Counted from the first letter of the stretch, positions 1 to 8,801 are shown. The stretch: DNA of 30,786 bases from CAZQSL01 sp964595945 (GCA_964595945.1 CAZQSL010000030.1:1-30786), one strand, 5' to 3'. Numbers and translations: made by a program. Notes: generated by a model not told the origin, from the letters alone.

Positions 1-111
1 CGCCGCGTGGAGCCGCATGTTGGCAAGCTCGTTAGCATCTCTTGCGCTGTCGTCACCAGTCACTGCTTCACGCTCTGTACAGGCAGGATGTTTTCCCCGG
101 TATATTCCCAT
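1..111 (-). CDS. Start of an unidentified gene, truncated by the window edge
   Basis: An open frame reads from an ATG at 111 down to base 1 without a stop, 37 codons. It begins MGIYRGKHPACTER and reaches NELANMRLHAA at the edge. An AGGA lies about 11 bases upstream of the ATG. The composition looks protein-like (charged, alanine-rich) but I recognise no family. It would be divergent from pncB, sharing the AT-rich gap 112-192. A 37-codon open frame in GC-rich DNA can arise by chance, so this is tentative. Confidence 0.35.
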   Translation of the reverse strand, partial: MGIYRGKHPACTEREAVTGDDSARDANELANMRLHAA

Positions 112-192
112 GTCTGAATTATCCTACGAAAAAATGTTAAAATACAATAGTATGTTGTGAGTCATCGACAGACCAACAAGTGGAAGGCAGAC

Positions 193-1665
193 ATGATCGA
201 CAGCATTTATAAGTCTTCACTCGCACTGCTCACCGACCTCTATCAGCTTACCATGTCATACGGCTACTGGAAATCGGGCATGCAGGATCACGAGGCGGTA
301 TTTCATCTCTACTATCGCAACAACCCGTTCCAGGGCGGCTACGTCATCGCCTGCGGGCTCGAAACCGCGATCGAGTATCTGAAAAATCTGAGATTTGACG
401 GCAGCGACATAGAATATCTGGCGACTCTTACCGGCAATGACGGGGCGGCGCTGTTCGACAGCGGGTTTCTCGAATATCTTCGCCGCATGGAATTTTCATG
501 TGACATCGACGCGGCGCCCGAAGGAACGGTGATGTTTCCTTTCGAACCGCTCGTGCGGGTCACTGGCCCGATCATCCAGTGCCAGATCGTCGAAACGGCG
601 CTGCTCAACATAATCAATTTCCAGACGCTGATCGCCACCAAGGCCGCACGTGTGGTGACCGCCGCGATGGGTGATCCGGTGCTGGAGTTCGGCCTGCGGC
701 GCGCGCAGGGCATCGACGGCGGCATTTCGGCGAGCAGGGCGGCATTCATCGGTGGCTGTGATTCGACGTCAAATGTCGTTGCCGGTAAAATTTACGGAAT
801 ACCCGTCAAGGGCACTCATGCCCATAGCTGGATAATGTGTTTCGACAGCGAACTCGAAGCATTCGATGCTTATGCCGGGGCACTGCCCAACAACTGCATA
901 TTCCTCGTGGACACCTACGATACGCTCCAGGGAGTACGCCATGCGGTCGAGGCCGGCAAACGACTCAGGGACATGGGACACGAAATGGTCGGCATCAGAC
1001 TTGACTCTGGCGATCTCGCGTACCTGAGCATCGAGGCGCGGAAAATACTCGACGAAGGCGGGTTTCCCAATGCCGTCATCGTCGCTTCCAACGACCTTGA
1101 CGAAGAGATCATCACAAGCCTCAAGGTGCAGGGCGCCCGCATCGCGGTATGGGGTGTCGGCACCAAGCTTGTATCGGCTTACGATCAGCCGGCGCTCGGC
1201 GGGGTTTTCAAGCTTTCCGCCATCAGGAGCCCGGGCAGCGCGTGGCGCTATGCGGTCAAGCTGTCCGAGCAGGTCATCAAGATCACCACCCCAGGCCTGC
1301 TGCAGGTGCGCAGGTTCGAGTCCGGCGGCGAATTCAAGGCTGACGCGATTTACGACACCAACACTCCGCATGATGAGGTCATGACGATCGTCGATCCGAT
1401 GGATCAGACGCGTCGCAAAAAAATGTCGCCGGATATGTCTCACACGGACCTGCTTGTGCCGGTATTCCGTGGCGGGGCGCAGGTGCGTGAGTGTCCGGAC
1501 ATTCATGCTGTGAAAGTACTCGCAGCAGCACAGCTCAACCATTTTTACAGCGGCGTCAAAAGATTCATCAATCCCCATCAGTACCCTGTCGGACTCGAAA
1601 AACGCCTGTGCGATCTCAAGACGGAACTTGTCCTCAGGGCGCGTGGCTACGACAGACATGAGTGA
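193..1665 (+). CDS. pncB: Nicotinate phosphoribosyltransferase
   Basis: Makes nicotinate mononucleotide from nicotinic acid and PRPP with ATP hydrolysis, the entry step of the Preiss-Handler NAD salvage route; cytosolic. The N-terminus ALLTDLYQLTMSYGYW is the family signature. THAHSWIM carries the histidine phosphorylated during catalysis, and VGIRLDSGDLAYLS is the phosphoribosyl-binding region. The 490 residues are normal for the family. I prefer the ATG at 193 because GGAAGG sits 7 bases before it; a GTG at 157 would add 12 residues that do not resemble the family. It heads an operon with the oxidoreductase, whose start follows 20 bases after this stop. A TGTTAAAATA motif 48 bases before the start recurs before the kinase at 3661. 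Confidence 0.95.
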   Translation: MIDSIYKSSLALLTDLYQLTMSYGYWKSGMQDHEAVFHLYYRNNPFQGGYVIACGLETAIEYLKNLRFDGSDIEYLATLTGNDGAALFDSGFLEYLRRMEFSCDIDAAPEGTVMFPFEPLVRVTGPIIQCQIVETALLNIINFQTLIATKAARVVTAAMGDPVLEFGLRRAQGIDGGISASRAAFIGGCDSTSNVVAGKIYGIPVKGTHAHSWIMCFDSELEAFDAYAGALPNNCIFLVDTYDTLQGVRHAVEAGKRLRDMGHEMVGIRLDSGDLAYLSIEARKILDEGGFPNAVIVASNDLDEEIITSLKVQGARIAVWGVGTKLVSAYDQPALGGVFKLSAIRSPGSAWRYAVKLSEQVIKITTPGLLQVRRFESGGEFKADAIYDTNTPHDEVMTIVDPMDQTRRKKMSPDMSHTDLLVPVFRGGAQVRECPDIHAVKVLAAAQLNHFYSGVKRFINPHQYPVGLEKRLCDLKTELVLRARGYDRHE

Positions 1666-1685
1666 AAAGGAACGGGAGTTGCTTA

Positions 1686-3215
1686 ATGTGCAACCATATA
1701 CAGCATGATCCGCAGCGCTGCAACGGATGCGGCGTTTGCGTGAAAACCTGCCCGCAGATGGTCTTCGTCTCGAGCGGCAGGGGAGAGCCCCCCGAAATCG
1801 CCCATCCCGGACGCTGCTTCGGATGTATGGCCTGTGAGGAAGATTGCGCGCAGTACGCGATCCGTGTCCAGCGTTTCCCTGATGGCGAAAATGCCGCGCC
1901 GGCGCCGGGCGGCGGGATAGATTTTGAAAGAGTATACGACATCGCGATCGTCGGCGCGGGCCCAGCCGGTCTCGGCGCTGCCATCAGGGCTCGCATGCTC
2001 GGGCTCGACACCGTGGTTATCGAGCGCCTCCCTTCTCCTCGACGGGCACACCATCCTGATGGCGGCATTATCTTCGCGTCGAAGGAACTCTACGAATTCC
2101 GCAAGACGCCGGATGGGCTGAGATTTGACGAACTTGATTTCACCCTGCCATCGGAATTCGTCTACGAATGGCTCTACGACTTCACATTCATGGGGCCGCG
2201 AGCCCAGAAGACAAAAGGCAGGACCAAGTCCTGGGATGGATTTCCCGTCGTCGATAAAAGCGCCCTTGTGTATTGCCTCGCGCAGAAGGCGATGGCTCTC
2301 GGAGCGGCGATTTCATATAATACCCGGGCCTACGGAATATCGCAGCCCGACAGCCAGAACCGCCGCAGTGTCACTATCGAGGATGGCCGCGAAGTCACCG
2401 CGCGCGTTGTCATTTCAGCCGAAGGCATCTCGGGACGTCTTACTCACAAGGCCGGTATCAGCGTCAACGAAACCGCGGCCGGATGGTCGATAGCTCCCTT
2501 CGCCGAATTGCCCCCGGTGCCGAATCCTTCCAACGAAGCCTGCTTTATCCTGGGCAATGGCCCTGAGCGTCTTTACGGCGACCCCGTCCCCTATCTCGGC
2601 TATGTCTCCAGTGGCACTCACACCACGCATATCGCTTACGGGCCGATCCAGAAGAACAAATTCCGTCTCTCCGATACACCTTCGACCGATGTGCTCAGGG
2701 AGTTTATCGAAAGCAGCGGCCGTGTCCGCATGCAGACGCGCACTGCGCTCGATGCCGATGGCGCCGGATTCGACGGTTGCCGCGTGCTGCTGCGCAACAT
2801 CCCGAAAAGTTTCGTCGCGGCAGGCCTCATTGCCGTCGGCGACACTCTCGCAACCTGTGGCATGCTCACCAACATGTTCGCCATGAAGACGGGCGATATC
2901 GCCGCTCAGACAGCTCGCGAAGCTATCAGCCGCAACGACACATCGGCCAATTCATTCATCGCATACGAGCAGCGGCTGCGCAGACTCGGCATGCTCTACG
3001 GCATGTCGTGGATGAACAACATGCTTATCAAGGGACCGATGAATCTCACCACCAGAGAACTCAATCATTTGTTCGACCACCTCGAATCTCTCCCGCTCGG
3101 CCGGGTGCAGTCGGGAGAATTTATGCCCATGCTGCTCTTTTTCATTATGAAAACTCCTGCTATGATGTTTAACTCTAAGTTGCGCGAATACATGATACCC
3201 GGCCCGCCTAAGTGA
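1686..3215 (+). CDS. Ferredoxin-domain FAD-dependent oxidoreductase (geranylgeranyl reductase/FixC-like)
   Basis: A 509-residue fusion. Residues 12-22 (CNGCGVCVKTC) and 44-54 (CFGCMACEEDC) are two complete CxxCxxCxxxC motifs, so a bacterial-type 2x[4Fe-4S] ferredoxin domain forms the N-terminus. The dinucleotide-binding motif VGAGPAGLGAA begins at residue 89, followed by a typical FAD monooxygenase/geranylgeranyl-reductase layout including a second FAD contact near VAAGLIAVGDTLATCG. Relatives reduce isoprenoid double bonds or pass electrons to quinones; the substrate here cannot be told. Start chosen at the ATG at 1686, preceded by GGGAG at 7 bases; a GTG at 1662 overlaps the pncB stop but lacks a good ribosome site. 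No membrane segment is evident. Probably co-transcribed with pncB and the cupin. Confidence 0.85.
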   Translation: MCNHIQHDPQRCNGCGVCVKTCPQMVFVSSGRGEPPEIAHPGRCFGCMACEEDCAQYAIRVQRFPDGENAAPAPGGGIDFERVYDIAIVGAGPAGLGAAIRARMLGLDTVVIERLPSPRRAHHPDGGIIFASKELYEFRKTPDGLRFDELDFTLPSEFVYEWLYDFTFMGPRAQKTKGRTKSWDGFPVVDKSALVYCLAQKAMALGAAISYNTRAYGISQPDSQNRRSVTIEDGREVTARVVISAEGISGRLTHKAGISVNETAAGWSIAPFAELPPVPNPSNEACFILGNGPERLYGDPVPYLGYVSSGTHTTHIAYGPIQKNKFRLSDTPSTDVLREFIESSGRVRMQTRTALDADGAGFDGCRVLLRNIPKSFVAAGLIAVGDTLATCGMLTNMFAMKTGDIAAQTAREAISRNDTSANSFIAYEQRLRRLGMLYGMSWMNNMLIKGPMNLTTRELNHLFDHLESLPLGRVQSGEFMPMLLFFIMKTPAMMFNSKLREYMIPGPPK

Positions 3216-3235
3216 CAGCCCGGCGGCAACTGACT

Positions 3236-3562
3236 ATGGAAACAGCTAACATCTTCGAAAACCTGCCGGCTGATGCCACCGAAGAATTCTTCGACCGTAT
3301 CGCCGGACACGGCCCATGCCGCATCGAACGAATAGTCTCGCGCGGCCACGCATCACCACCGGGTTTCTGGTACGATCAGGATTGGTACGAGTGGGTGATA
3401 GTCGTGAAAGGCAAGGCCTGCCTTTCGTTCGAAGCCACAGGCGAGACGGTCATACTTTCGCCCGGCAGCCATGCAGCCATCCCCGCGCACTGCCGCCATA
3501 GAGTCGAGTGGACAGCCGATGGCGAAGAGACTATTTGGATCGCCGTCCATTGTGAAGTGTGA
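3236..3562 (+). CDS. Small cupin-domain protein
   Basis: A 108-residue single cupin barrel. PPGFWYDQDWYEWVIVVKG matches the first cupin block of a widespread small family usually labelled only as cupin, and PGSHAAIPAHCRHRVEW matches the second, with histidines able to bind a metal. Family members often have no known substrate. The ATG at 3236 lies 20 bases after the oxidoreductase stop; a GTG at 3212 overlapping that stop is possible but adds residues outside the fold. The ribosome site is weak, suggesting translational coupling. It is last in the pncB operon; no intrinsic terminator is visible before the kinase at 3661. Confidence 0.8.
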   Translation: METANIFENLPADATEEFFDRIAGHGPCRIERIVSRGHASPPGFWYDQDWYEWVIVVKGKACLSFEATGETVILSPGSHAAIPAHCRHRVEWTADGEETIWIAVHCEV

Positions 3563-3660
3563 CATAAGCTTCATGCCGCTACACTCGATCGTGCGCGCAC
3601 CAAGTGTTAAAATATTCATCATAGATACCAGACTGTCATGATGATCTACAATGGATAATT

Positions 3661-5871
3661 ATGAAAACGCCTGTAATAGCCATAATTGACGACGAGCGTG
3701 ATTACGGCGAAAGCCTGCGTGACGCGCTGTTCGCAAAAAACATATATGCTGTCATTGTTCCGCGAAAGAATTTGTCATCGACAGCGCTTTCCGACATCAG
3801 GGCGGTTGCCGTGTCGCTCGACTCTTACGGCGGCGACGCCGCAGCCATGATCGCTGATGTCCATCCGCGCGCTCCCGAAGCTGCACTCATCGTCTATGCG
3901 CGGTCTGTCGACGCGCCCAATACCGCGACTCTCTATTCACATCCTTTCGTCAAAGCTTTCATGGCAACACCCCTCACCCCGGCTCCCATCGTCGAAGCCG
4001 TCGCCGCTCTTTACCTCGAATCCGGCATCGCTCATATCTTCCGTGCCAATTCTTTCCTTCCGGCATCAGCCGCCCAACTTCTTTTCGACGACTCTGCCGA
4101 AGCCATGATTATCATCAATACCATCGACTCAGGCGCGACTTTTTCTATAGCGGCCATCAACGCCGCCGCCAGAGCCATGTCACTGAACACTACTGACATC
4201 ATCGGCAAAAATATCACAAGACTATTCCCGGATGCCGAACTGGTAGGACTGCTCGACCGCGCCCGTGAAGTATTCGCCACCGGCGAGCCGGCATCACTTC
4301 CCCAGCTTCATATCGGCTCCGATCCCTCGACAGGCTGGATGCGCGCACGCATCGTAAAACTCACTGCCAGTCACATCGCCATCGCATACTGCGACATCTC
4401 GCACGAAATCATCCAGAAAGACCCCCTCTGTGAATCCGATGCCCTTTTCCGGGAACTCCCCGAAGGCGTCGTCGTCGGCATCGTCGTAAGCGAGTCCGAA
4501 ACCGACCGCATCATCTATACCAATCCCGCTGTCCGCAACCTCCTCGGCTACTCAAAATCACAGATTTCCGCTAAAAAATTCGTCGATATCTTTCACGAAA
4601 GCTGCCACCAGATGATCCGCGACGAAATCACTAACCGCCGCCTCGTTTTCGGTTTCTTCGACACCGACATCCCCTGCATCACATCTGACGGACGCACCAT
4701 CTATGCCAATCTCACCATGACTCCCATAACCATTTCCGGCAAAAAATGCAACATCTGTCTCGTCCGCGACATCACCGAAAAAAAACTTGCCCAAAAAGCC
4801 ATCTGGGACTCGATCATACAATACCGCACGACGCTCGACAGCCTCCGCGAGTTCATCTTCATCCTCGACGAAGACCTTCGCGTCACCATGATCAACAATT
4901 CCTTCCGCGAAGCCATCCGCATGCTCGATCTCGACACGGAAATCATCGGCAGGCGCATCACGGACATATACCCCGGCATCCCGGCCCGCGCACTCGACAT
5001 GCTTCGTACCGTCTTCGAGACCGCCACACCCGTCGTCATGGAAACGCCATACACAATCAAAGACCAGCATCACCACTTTGAAATCCAGAAGCTTCCCATT
5101 ATCGAAAAAGGAAAGGTCACTCAAGTCGTCATCGCCATCAATGACATTACATCGCGCAAAAACGCCGAAAACCATATCCTCGACGCGCACCGTGAGTCAG
5201 AGCTCTACATCGACCTGATGACTCACGATCTCACCAACTACAACCAGTCCATTATCGGCTACCTCGACATCCTCGGCATGAAAAACCCCGGCAACCAGCT
5301 CATCGCCACATATACCGACCGCTGCAAAAGGCAAATCCGCAAGGCAGAAAACCTTATCTCGAAAGCTCGCGCATTCTCAGCAGCAAAACTCATCAAATCC
5401 GACGACATAATCCCCATCGGTATCGACCGGCTCGTCACCGACGCATACAAAACGGTCTCCGCCATTTACAAAGACATACCCATACGTCTCATCCATACTC
5501 CCTGCGGCATTGACGTCAGCGCCACCGAACTTCTCTCTTCCGTTTTCTTCAACCTCTTCGACAACGCCATCAAACACTCCGCTGCCGATACCCGGGTCAT
5601 CACTGTCACCACAACGCTGATCACCCCTTCGACTATTGAAATCAGGATCGTCGACAATGGCCCAGGCATACCCGCGGAACTTCGCGACATCGTATTTAAC
5701 CGCTTCCTGCGCGTCGGCGAAAAAAACGGACAGGGACTCGGCCTGTCGCTCGTCAAAACCATCGTCGAACGCTTCGGCGGCGTCATCTCTGTCCAGCCAG
5801 CAGACCCCGCAATCGACAAATTCATCACGGGAAGCGCATTCATCATCCAATTGCCGGTTTACAAACAATGA
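3661..5871 (+). CDS. Soluble multi-PAS sensor histidine kinase with a degenerate receiver domain
   Basis: 736 residues with no membrane segment or signal peptide, so a cytosolic sensor. Residues 1-120 resemble a receiver (VIAIIDDERDYGESL), but the usual Lys-Pro near the end is replaced by ATP in FMATPLTP, so it is probably not a normal phosphoacceptor. Three PAS-like segments follow at about 132-248, 255-382 and 383-505; the last two end in DITEKK and DITSRK. The presumed phospho-histidine is His522 in LMTHDLTNYNQS, an atypical His box reminiscent of archaeal kinases. The ATPase domain has NLFDNAIKHS, VDNGPGIP and GQGLGLSLV. The stop overlaps the start of the response regulator by ATGA. Signal unknown. 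Confidence 0.9.
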   Translation: MKTPVIAIIDDERDYGESLRDALFAKNIYAVIVPRKNLSSTALSDIRAVAVSLDSYGGDAAAMIADVHPRAPEAALIVYARSVDAPNTATLYSHPFVKAFMATPLTPAPIVEAVAALYLESGIAHIFRANSFLPASAAQLLFDDSAEAMIIINTIDSGATFSIAAINAAARAMSLNTTDIIGKNITRLFPDAELVGLLDRAREVFATGEPASLPQLHIGSDPSTGWMRARIVKLTASHIAIAYCDISHEIIQKDPLCESDALFRELPEGVVVGIVVSESETDRIIYTNPAVRNLLGYSKSQISAKKFVDIFHESCHQMIRDEITNRRLVFGFFDTDIPCITSDGRTIYANLTMTPITISGKKCNICLVRDITEKKLAQKAIWDSIIQYRTTLDSLREFIFILDEDLRVTMINNSFREAIRMLDLDTEIIGRRITDIYPGIPARALDMLRTVFETATPVVMETPYTIKDQHHHFEIQKLPIIEKGKVTQVVIAINDITSRKNAENHILDAHRESELYIDLMTHDLTNYNQSIIGYLDILGMKNPGNQLIATYTDRCKRQIRKAENLISKARAFSAAKLIKSDDIIPIGIDRLVTDAYKTVSAIYKDIPIRLIHTPCGIDVSATELLSSVFFNLFDNAIKHSAADTRVITVTTTLITPSTIEIRIVDNGPGIPAELRDIVFNRFLRVGEKNGQGLGLSLVKTIVERFGGVISVQPADPAIDKFITGSAFIIQLPVYKQ

Positions 5872-6245
5872 GCTCACAACACCGCAGCCTCAACATCGTC
5901 ATCGCCGACGACGATCCCGATCTCCTCGACTATTACGAATGTCTGCTCACACATTTCGGACACTCTATCGTAGGGACTGCCCGCGATGGCCGCGAAGCGA
6001 TCGAAACTCTGGAAAACCCGGCCATCCCGCCCCCCGACGTGCTGCTCCTCGACCACCGGATGCCGGGCATGTCAGGCATCGAAGCGGCACGCTATATCAT
6101 CAGGGAAATGCCCTCCATTCCCATCATGATCCTCAGCGCAGATGAATCTATCGAGCTCGAAGCCCGCCTTATGGGCGTCCGCCGCTTCATCAAAAAACCA
6201 TTCGATGCCGATACTCTCATCTCGGCTCTCAAAGAACTCTCCTGA
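5868..6245 (+). CDS. Single-domain response regulator (CheY-like)
   Basis: 125 residues containing only a receiver domain. Acidic residues 14-16 (ADDDPD) bind magnesium, Asp62 in LLLDHRMPG is the phosphoacceptor, ILSADE carries the switch serine, and IKKPF the conserved lysine. No output domain follows, so it must act through protein contacts or a phosphorelay. It overlaps the kinase by ATGA, making it the likely cognate partner. Its receiver is intact, in contrast to the degenerate one at the kinase N-terminus. Confidence 0.92.
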   Translation: MSSQHRSLNIVIADDDPDLLDYYECLLTHFGHSIVGTARDGREAIETLENPAIPPPDVLLLDHRMPGMSGIEAARYIIREMPSIPIMILSADESIELEARLMGVRRFIKKPFDADTLISALKELS

Positions 6246-6774
6246 CGACAGGCTGCGTTTGTGTCAAGCAATATGTGTTTCACAGTGGCTTCCGGTTTCA
6301 CTGTTATTCACGCTACAATATCAAGTTGCTTCCAGAGTGATGATATGATGCTGATTTGCGTCCATATAAGTAATACGTACGGTCGGCGGTGGCACTCAGG
6401 ACGCGCATGTGCAGAAAGGTGTCTATTATGAAGAATGGAGTGCCATTTCCGTTCTCAAGCGACTTGTTTGTTGGCAAAAACGTGAGCGATGAAGCCAATT
6501 TTCAAAAAAACCTTGAATTTTCAGCATCAGCATTGTTTGGGTGGTATCACAGCGAAAATGTAATTCTACCCATACAACACCATGCCTAATATTTACCGCA
6601 AAACACAAACAATTGTGACATCGCAAACGTGCTGGAAACACTCAATTGTATTTTGTCAGTATCTATTATAAACTTGAAAAGGAACGATGCGTTATTAAAT
6701 CTGAAACAAAGCACTCTTTTGACCTTTAGAAAAAGAAAACCACAGAAAGAAAGAAGAAAAAAGGGAATCGGAGC
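6246..6774. other. 529-base gap, no gene supported; left flank of AT-rich island
   Basis: Base composition drops visibly from GC-rich to AT-rich through this stretch. Short frames exist on both strands (for example 6389-6589 plus) but none has a convincing ribosome site or recognisable product. I see no HTH controller protein of the kind that precedes many restriction-modification operons. A weak promoter-like pair is TTGTAT at 6646-6651 and TATAAA at 6667-6672 with a short 15-base spacer. A purine-rich tract runs from about 6727 to the restriction gene start. No terminator after the response regulator was identified. Confidence 0.5.
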
Positions 6775-7917
6775 ATGGCTTATCCATCAGTTGACCAACT
6801 ACAAAAGGTACTCACTAATGAGGTGTTTCACTATGCCCAAGACGCCAAGAAAGCGGCAGGTCGGGCTTTGGGAACGATAGTGGAAATCATCACTTTTTAC
6901 GCGCTCAAATCTTGGGGATTAGAAAGATATGTTGCGATAGAAAGACCTCAACCAGAGTATGCAAACGACCAAATCAAGCACAAAGTCGAATACAGCCTTC
7001 ATCCTTCAACCATTTTGCATCAAATTGAATTTTATCGGAACACACTTCCCCTTACTGCTAAGAAACTCGTCAAGTGCGAAGACCTCGTAACACTTGGCCT
7101 TCCCGCAGAATCCCTTAAAGCAAACGTATTATTGAGCAAGGAACTGATTCTAAGAAACTCATGCACTATTTGTGACCTCGGCGACAATTTTCTGAACGTA
7201 TATCTTGATGATATTGGGAAAGATAAAGGTCATTATACTGTTGCTTCTCTCAGATCTCGTCCATTTGCCATCTTCGAATGCAAGCGAGTCGGTGTCGAAG
7301 AAGGAATGAAGAAAGGGCCACAGACGATTGAGAAGGCCAAGCAAGGTGCATATGTTGCTCGAACTGTATCAGCATTACAAAAGATCAGGCTGAATGACGG
7401 CTCTATGGGGGGGCTTATTCAGAAACGAGACGGATCTTTTCGTACGGGCGATTACTTCAAATTGATGGCTGAGGTCATCGCATCTATCGATCCTGAACTT
7501 CTTTCTCACTTCATCCTTACGGTTGGTGTCGTCAGCAACCATGGAAACTGGTTCACTTCGGATAATCACAACAAGGAACTAAAGGTTCTTGCTCAATCTT
7601 ATGATTGGTTGCTTTTCCTGACCGATGAAGGCATAACCCAATTTATTGACGAATTGCTGCTTCATCCTGCAAAGGAATTGACCGCAGCCAAAGAGGCTTT
7701 TCTCAGCAGTTATACAGGAGAAAAGGGAGTCAACCGTTTCACAAAAGTTCAAATTGCTCTTGCGGCAGACGCTGCGCTCCAATCATATTTCACGTCTCGC
7801 ATGAAGGAAATCGCGGGGTGGTTCAACATAATCACTCCAGTTGGCAAGGAGCTTTCTATCCTAAGAAAAGAACTTGACACATTAAAAAGCAAGAACTGGC
7901 AGGTGATTCACAAATGA
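6775..7917 (+). CDS. Candidate type II restriction endonuclease
   Basis: 380 residues, no membrane segment. I do not recognise a named enzyme. The best clue is FAIFECKRVG with Glu168 and Lys170 at the end of a predicted beta strand, which fits the ExK half of a PD-(D/E)xK nuclease core; possible upstream metal ligands are Asp134, Asp137, Asp145 or Asp146. The next helix (KAKQGAYVARTVS) is also typical of this fold. It overlaps the adenine methyltransferase by ATGA, the arrangement of a restriction-modification pair, and both are AT-richer than the chromosome around them. Start at 6775 follows AAGGGA. Alternative: another nuclease guarded by methylation. The recognition sequence cannot be inferred. 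Confidence 0.65.
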   Translation: MAYPSVDQLQKVLTNEVFHYAQDAKKAAGRALGTIVEIITFYALKSWGLERYVAIERPQPEYANDQIKHKVEYSLHPSTILHQIEFYRNTLPLTAKKLVKCEDLVTLGLPAESLKANVLLSKELILRNSCTICDLGDNFLNVYLDDIGKDKGHYTVASLRSRPFAIFECKRVGVEEGMKKGPQTIEKAKQGAYVARTVSALQKIRLNDGSMGGLIQKRDGSFRTGDYFKLMAEVIASIDPELLSHFILTVGVVSNHGNWFTSDNHNKELKVLAQSYDWLLFLTDEGITQFIDELLLHPAKELTAAKEAFLSSYTGEKGVNRFTKVQIALAADAALQSYFTSRMKEIAGWFNIITPVGKELSILRKELDTLKSKNWQVIHK

Positions 7918-8513
7918 CTGCTGGTCGCACACTCAACACAGTGAGTCAGGAATGGGGTACACCAGAGAAGTATGTCAATGCGGTCCGTGAGTTCTTTGGA
8001 GGGTATATTGATCTTGATCCTTGTTCAAATGAGTACTCTATTGTACATGCGAAAACTGAATACCAACTACCCGAAAACGACGGGCTCTTTGAAAGTTGGA
8101 ATTTTGCATCTATCTATGTAAATCCGCCGTATGGCATTGACAAAGAACGAGGTACTTCAATAAAGAAGTGGTTGGGCAAGTGCGCCATGGCACATATAGA
8201 ACACAAGTCCGAAGTTCTTGCTTTAGTTCCTGTGGCAACAAATACGGGACACTGGAAAAACTATGTTTTCGGCATTGCAACAGGTGTGTGTTTTCTATAT
8301 GATACCCGTCTCAAATTTCTCATTAATGGAGAGAATGGTGGCAAGGGCGCACCTATGTCCTGTGCAATGGTTTACTGGGGTAGAGATTTTGACAGATTTT
8401 TTTCCATATTCAGTAAGTTCGGCGCTGTCATTGATCTTCGGCCTCTCAAAGGCAAGAGATTTGGCGAGTGTTCCGAGAATGGACAATTTGAATTTTTTGC
8501 AGAAAACGAATGA
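7914..8513 (+). CDS. DNA N6-adenine methyltransferase, phage Dam-type
   Basis: 199 residues. WGTPEKYVNAVREFFGG near the start, DLDPCS at residues 33-38 and NPPYG at 70-74 are the signature blocks of the phage-type N-6-adenine methyltransferase family; NPPY is the catalytic motif for exocyclic amino methylation. The length is normal for the family. The start codon overlaps the upstream stop (ATGA), so translation is coupled to the nuclease gene. In prophages these enzymes are usually orphan; here no phage structural or replication gene is nearby, and pairing with a nuclease suggests a restriction-modification role. Codon use is AT-rich like its partner, consistent with acquisition by transfer. 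Confidence 0.88.
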   Translation: MTAGRTLNTVSQEWGTPEKYVNAVREFFGGYIDLDPCSNEYSIVHAKTEYQLPENDGLFESWNFASIYVNPPYGIDKERGTSIKKWLGKCAMAHIEHKSEVLALVPVATNTGHWKNYVFGIATGVCFLYDTRLKFLINGENGGKGAPMSCAMVYWGRDFDRFFSIFSKFGAVIDLRPLKGKRFGECSENGQFEFFAENE

Positions 8514-8571
8514 TTTTATTAAGTTGTAAATCAATATCTTATTCACAAATTTGTTAAAACTGGCGGAAACG

Positions 8572-8588
8572 GCGGCGTAAAAAGCCGC
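8572..8588 (+). terminator. Possible weak terminator hairpin after the methyltransferase
   Basis: GCGGC at 8572-8576 pairs with GCCGC at 8584-8588 around a 7-base loop, followed by TAAAATTTT. It lies about 60 bases past the methyltransferase stop, in the gap between convergent operons. The stem is short and the T-run is broken, so termination is only suggested. Confidence 0.35.
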
Positions 8589-8619
8589 TAAAATTTTATG
8601 TATATGATACAAACGGAGG

Positions 8620-8636
8620 GGGCGGATAACCCGCCC
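8620..8636. repeat. REP-like GC-rich hairpin
   Basis: GGGCGG at 8620-8625 pairs perfectly with CCGCCC at 8631-8636 around ATAAC, flanked by CTACA. Sequences of this kind (TAGGGCGGGTTATCCGCC on the minus strand) are typical of short dispersed palindromes in many bacterial genomes. It sits at the right edge of the AT-rich island, between convergent genes. Only one copy is present in this window, so calling it a repeat rests on form alone. Confidence 0.35.
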
Positions 8637-8801
8637 TACAGCATAAAGGTACGTTATTTCTGTCGTTTCTTGAAAGATGGAATCCAATGAGATCGTTTTC
8701 GTTATACTTTTCGCTTGTACCCCGGCGCCGCGTATATTATCCTTAACGCAACCATGATTGAAAAGGCAACTACTCGCGGACCACAGTGATTACGGGGTCA
8801 A

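Noticed and set aside
769..1659. Long minus-strand frame opposite pncB (296 codons)
   Set aside because: It mirrors the codon bias of a certain gene on the other strand and resembles no family.
1662..1685. GTG start of the ferredoxin-FAD gene overlapping the pncB stop
   Set aside because: The ATG at 1686 has a better-placed GGGAG and begins directly at the ferredoxin domain.
4558..5190. Minus-strand frame of 210 codons opposite the multi-PAS kinase
   Set aside because: Lies wholly inside PAS and linker coding sequence; Asp/Val-rich translation is the usual reverse-complement artefact.
6389..6589. Small 66-codon frame before the restriction gene, considered as a controller protein
   Set aside because: No helix-turn-helix pattern and no ribosome site of note.
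6246..8800. AT-rich island considered as a prophage or transposon
   Set aside because: No integrase, transposase, structural gene, tRNA end or clear flanking direct repeat could be seen.
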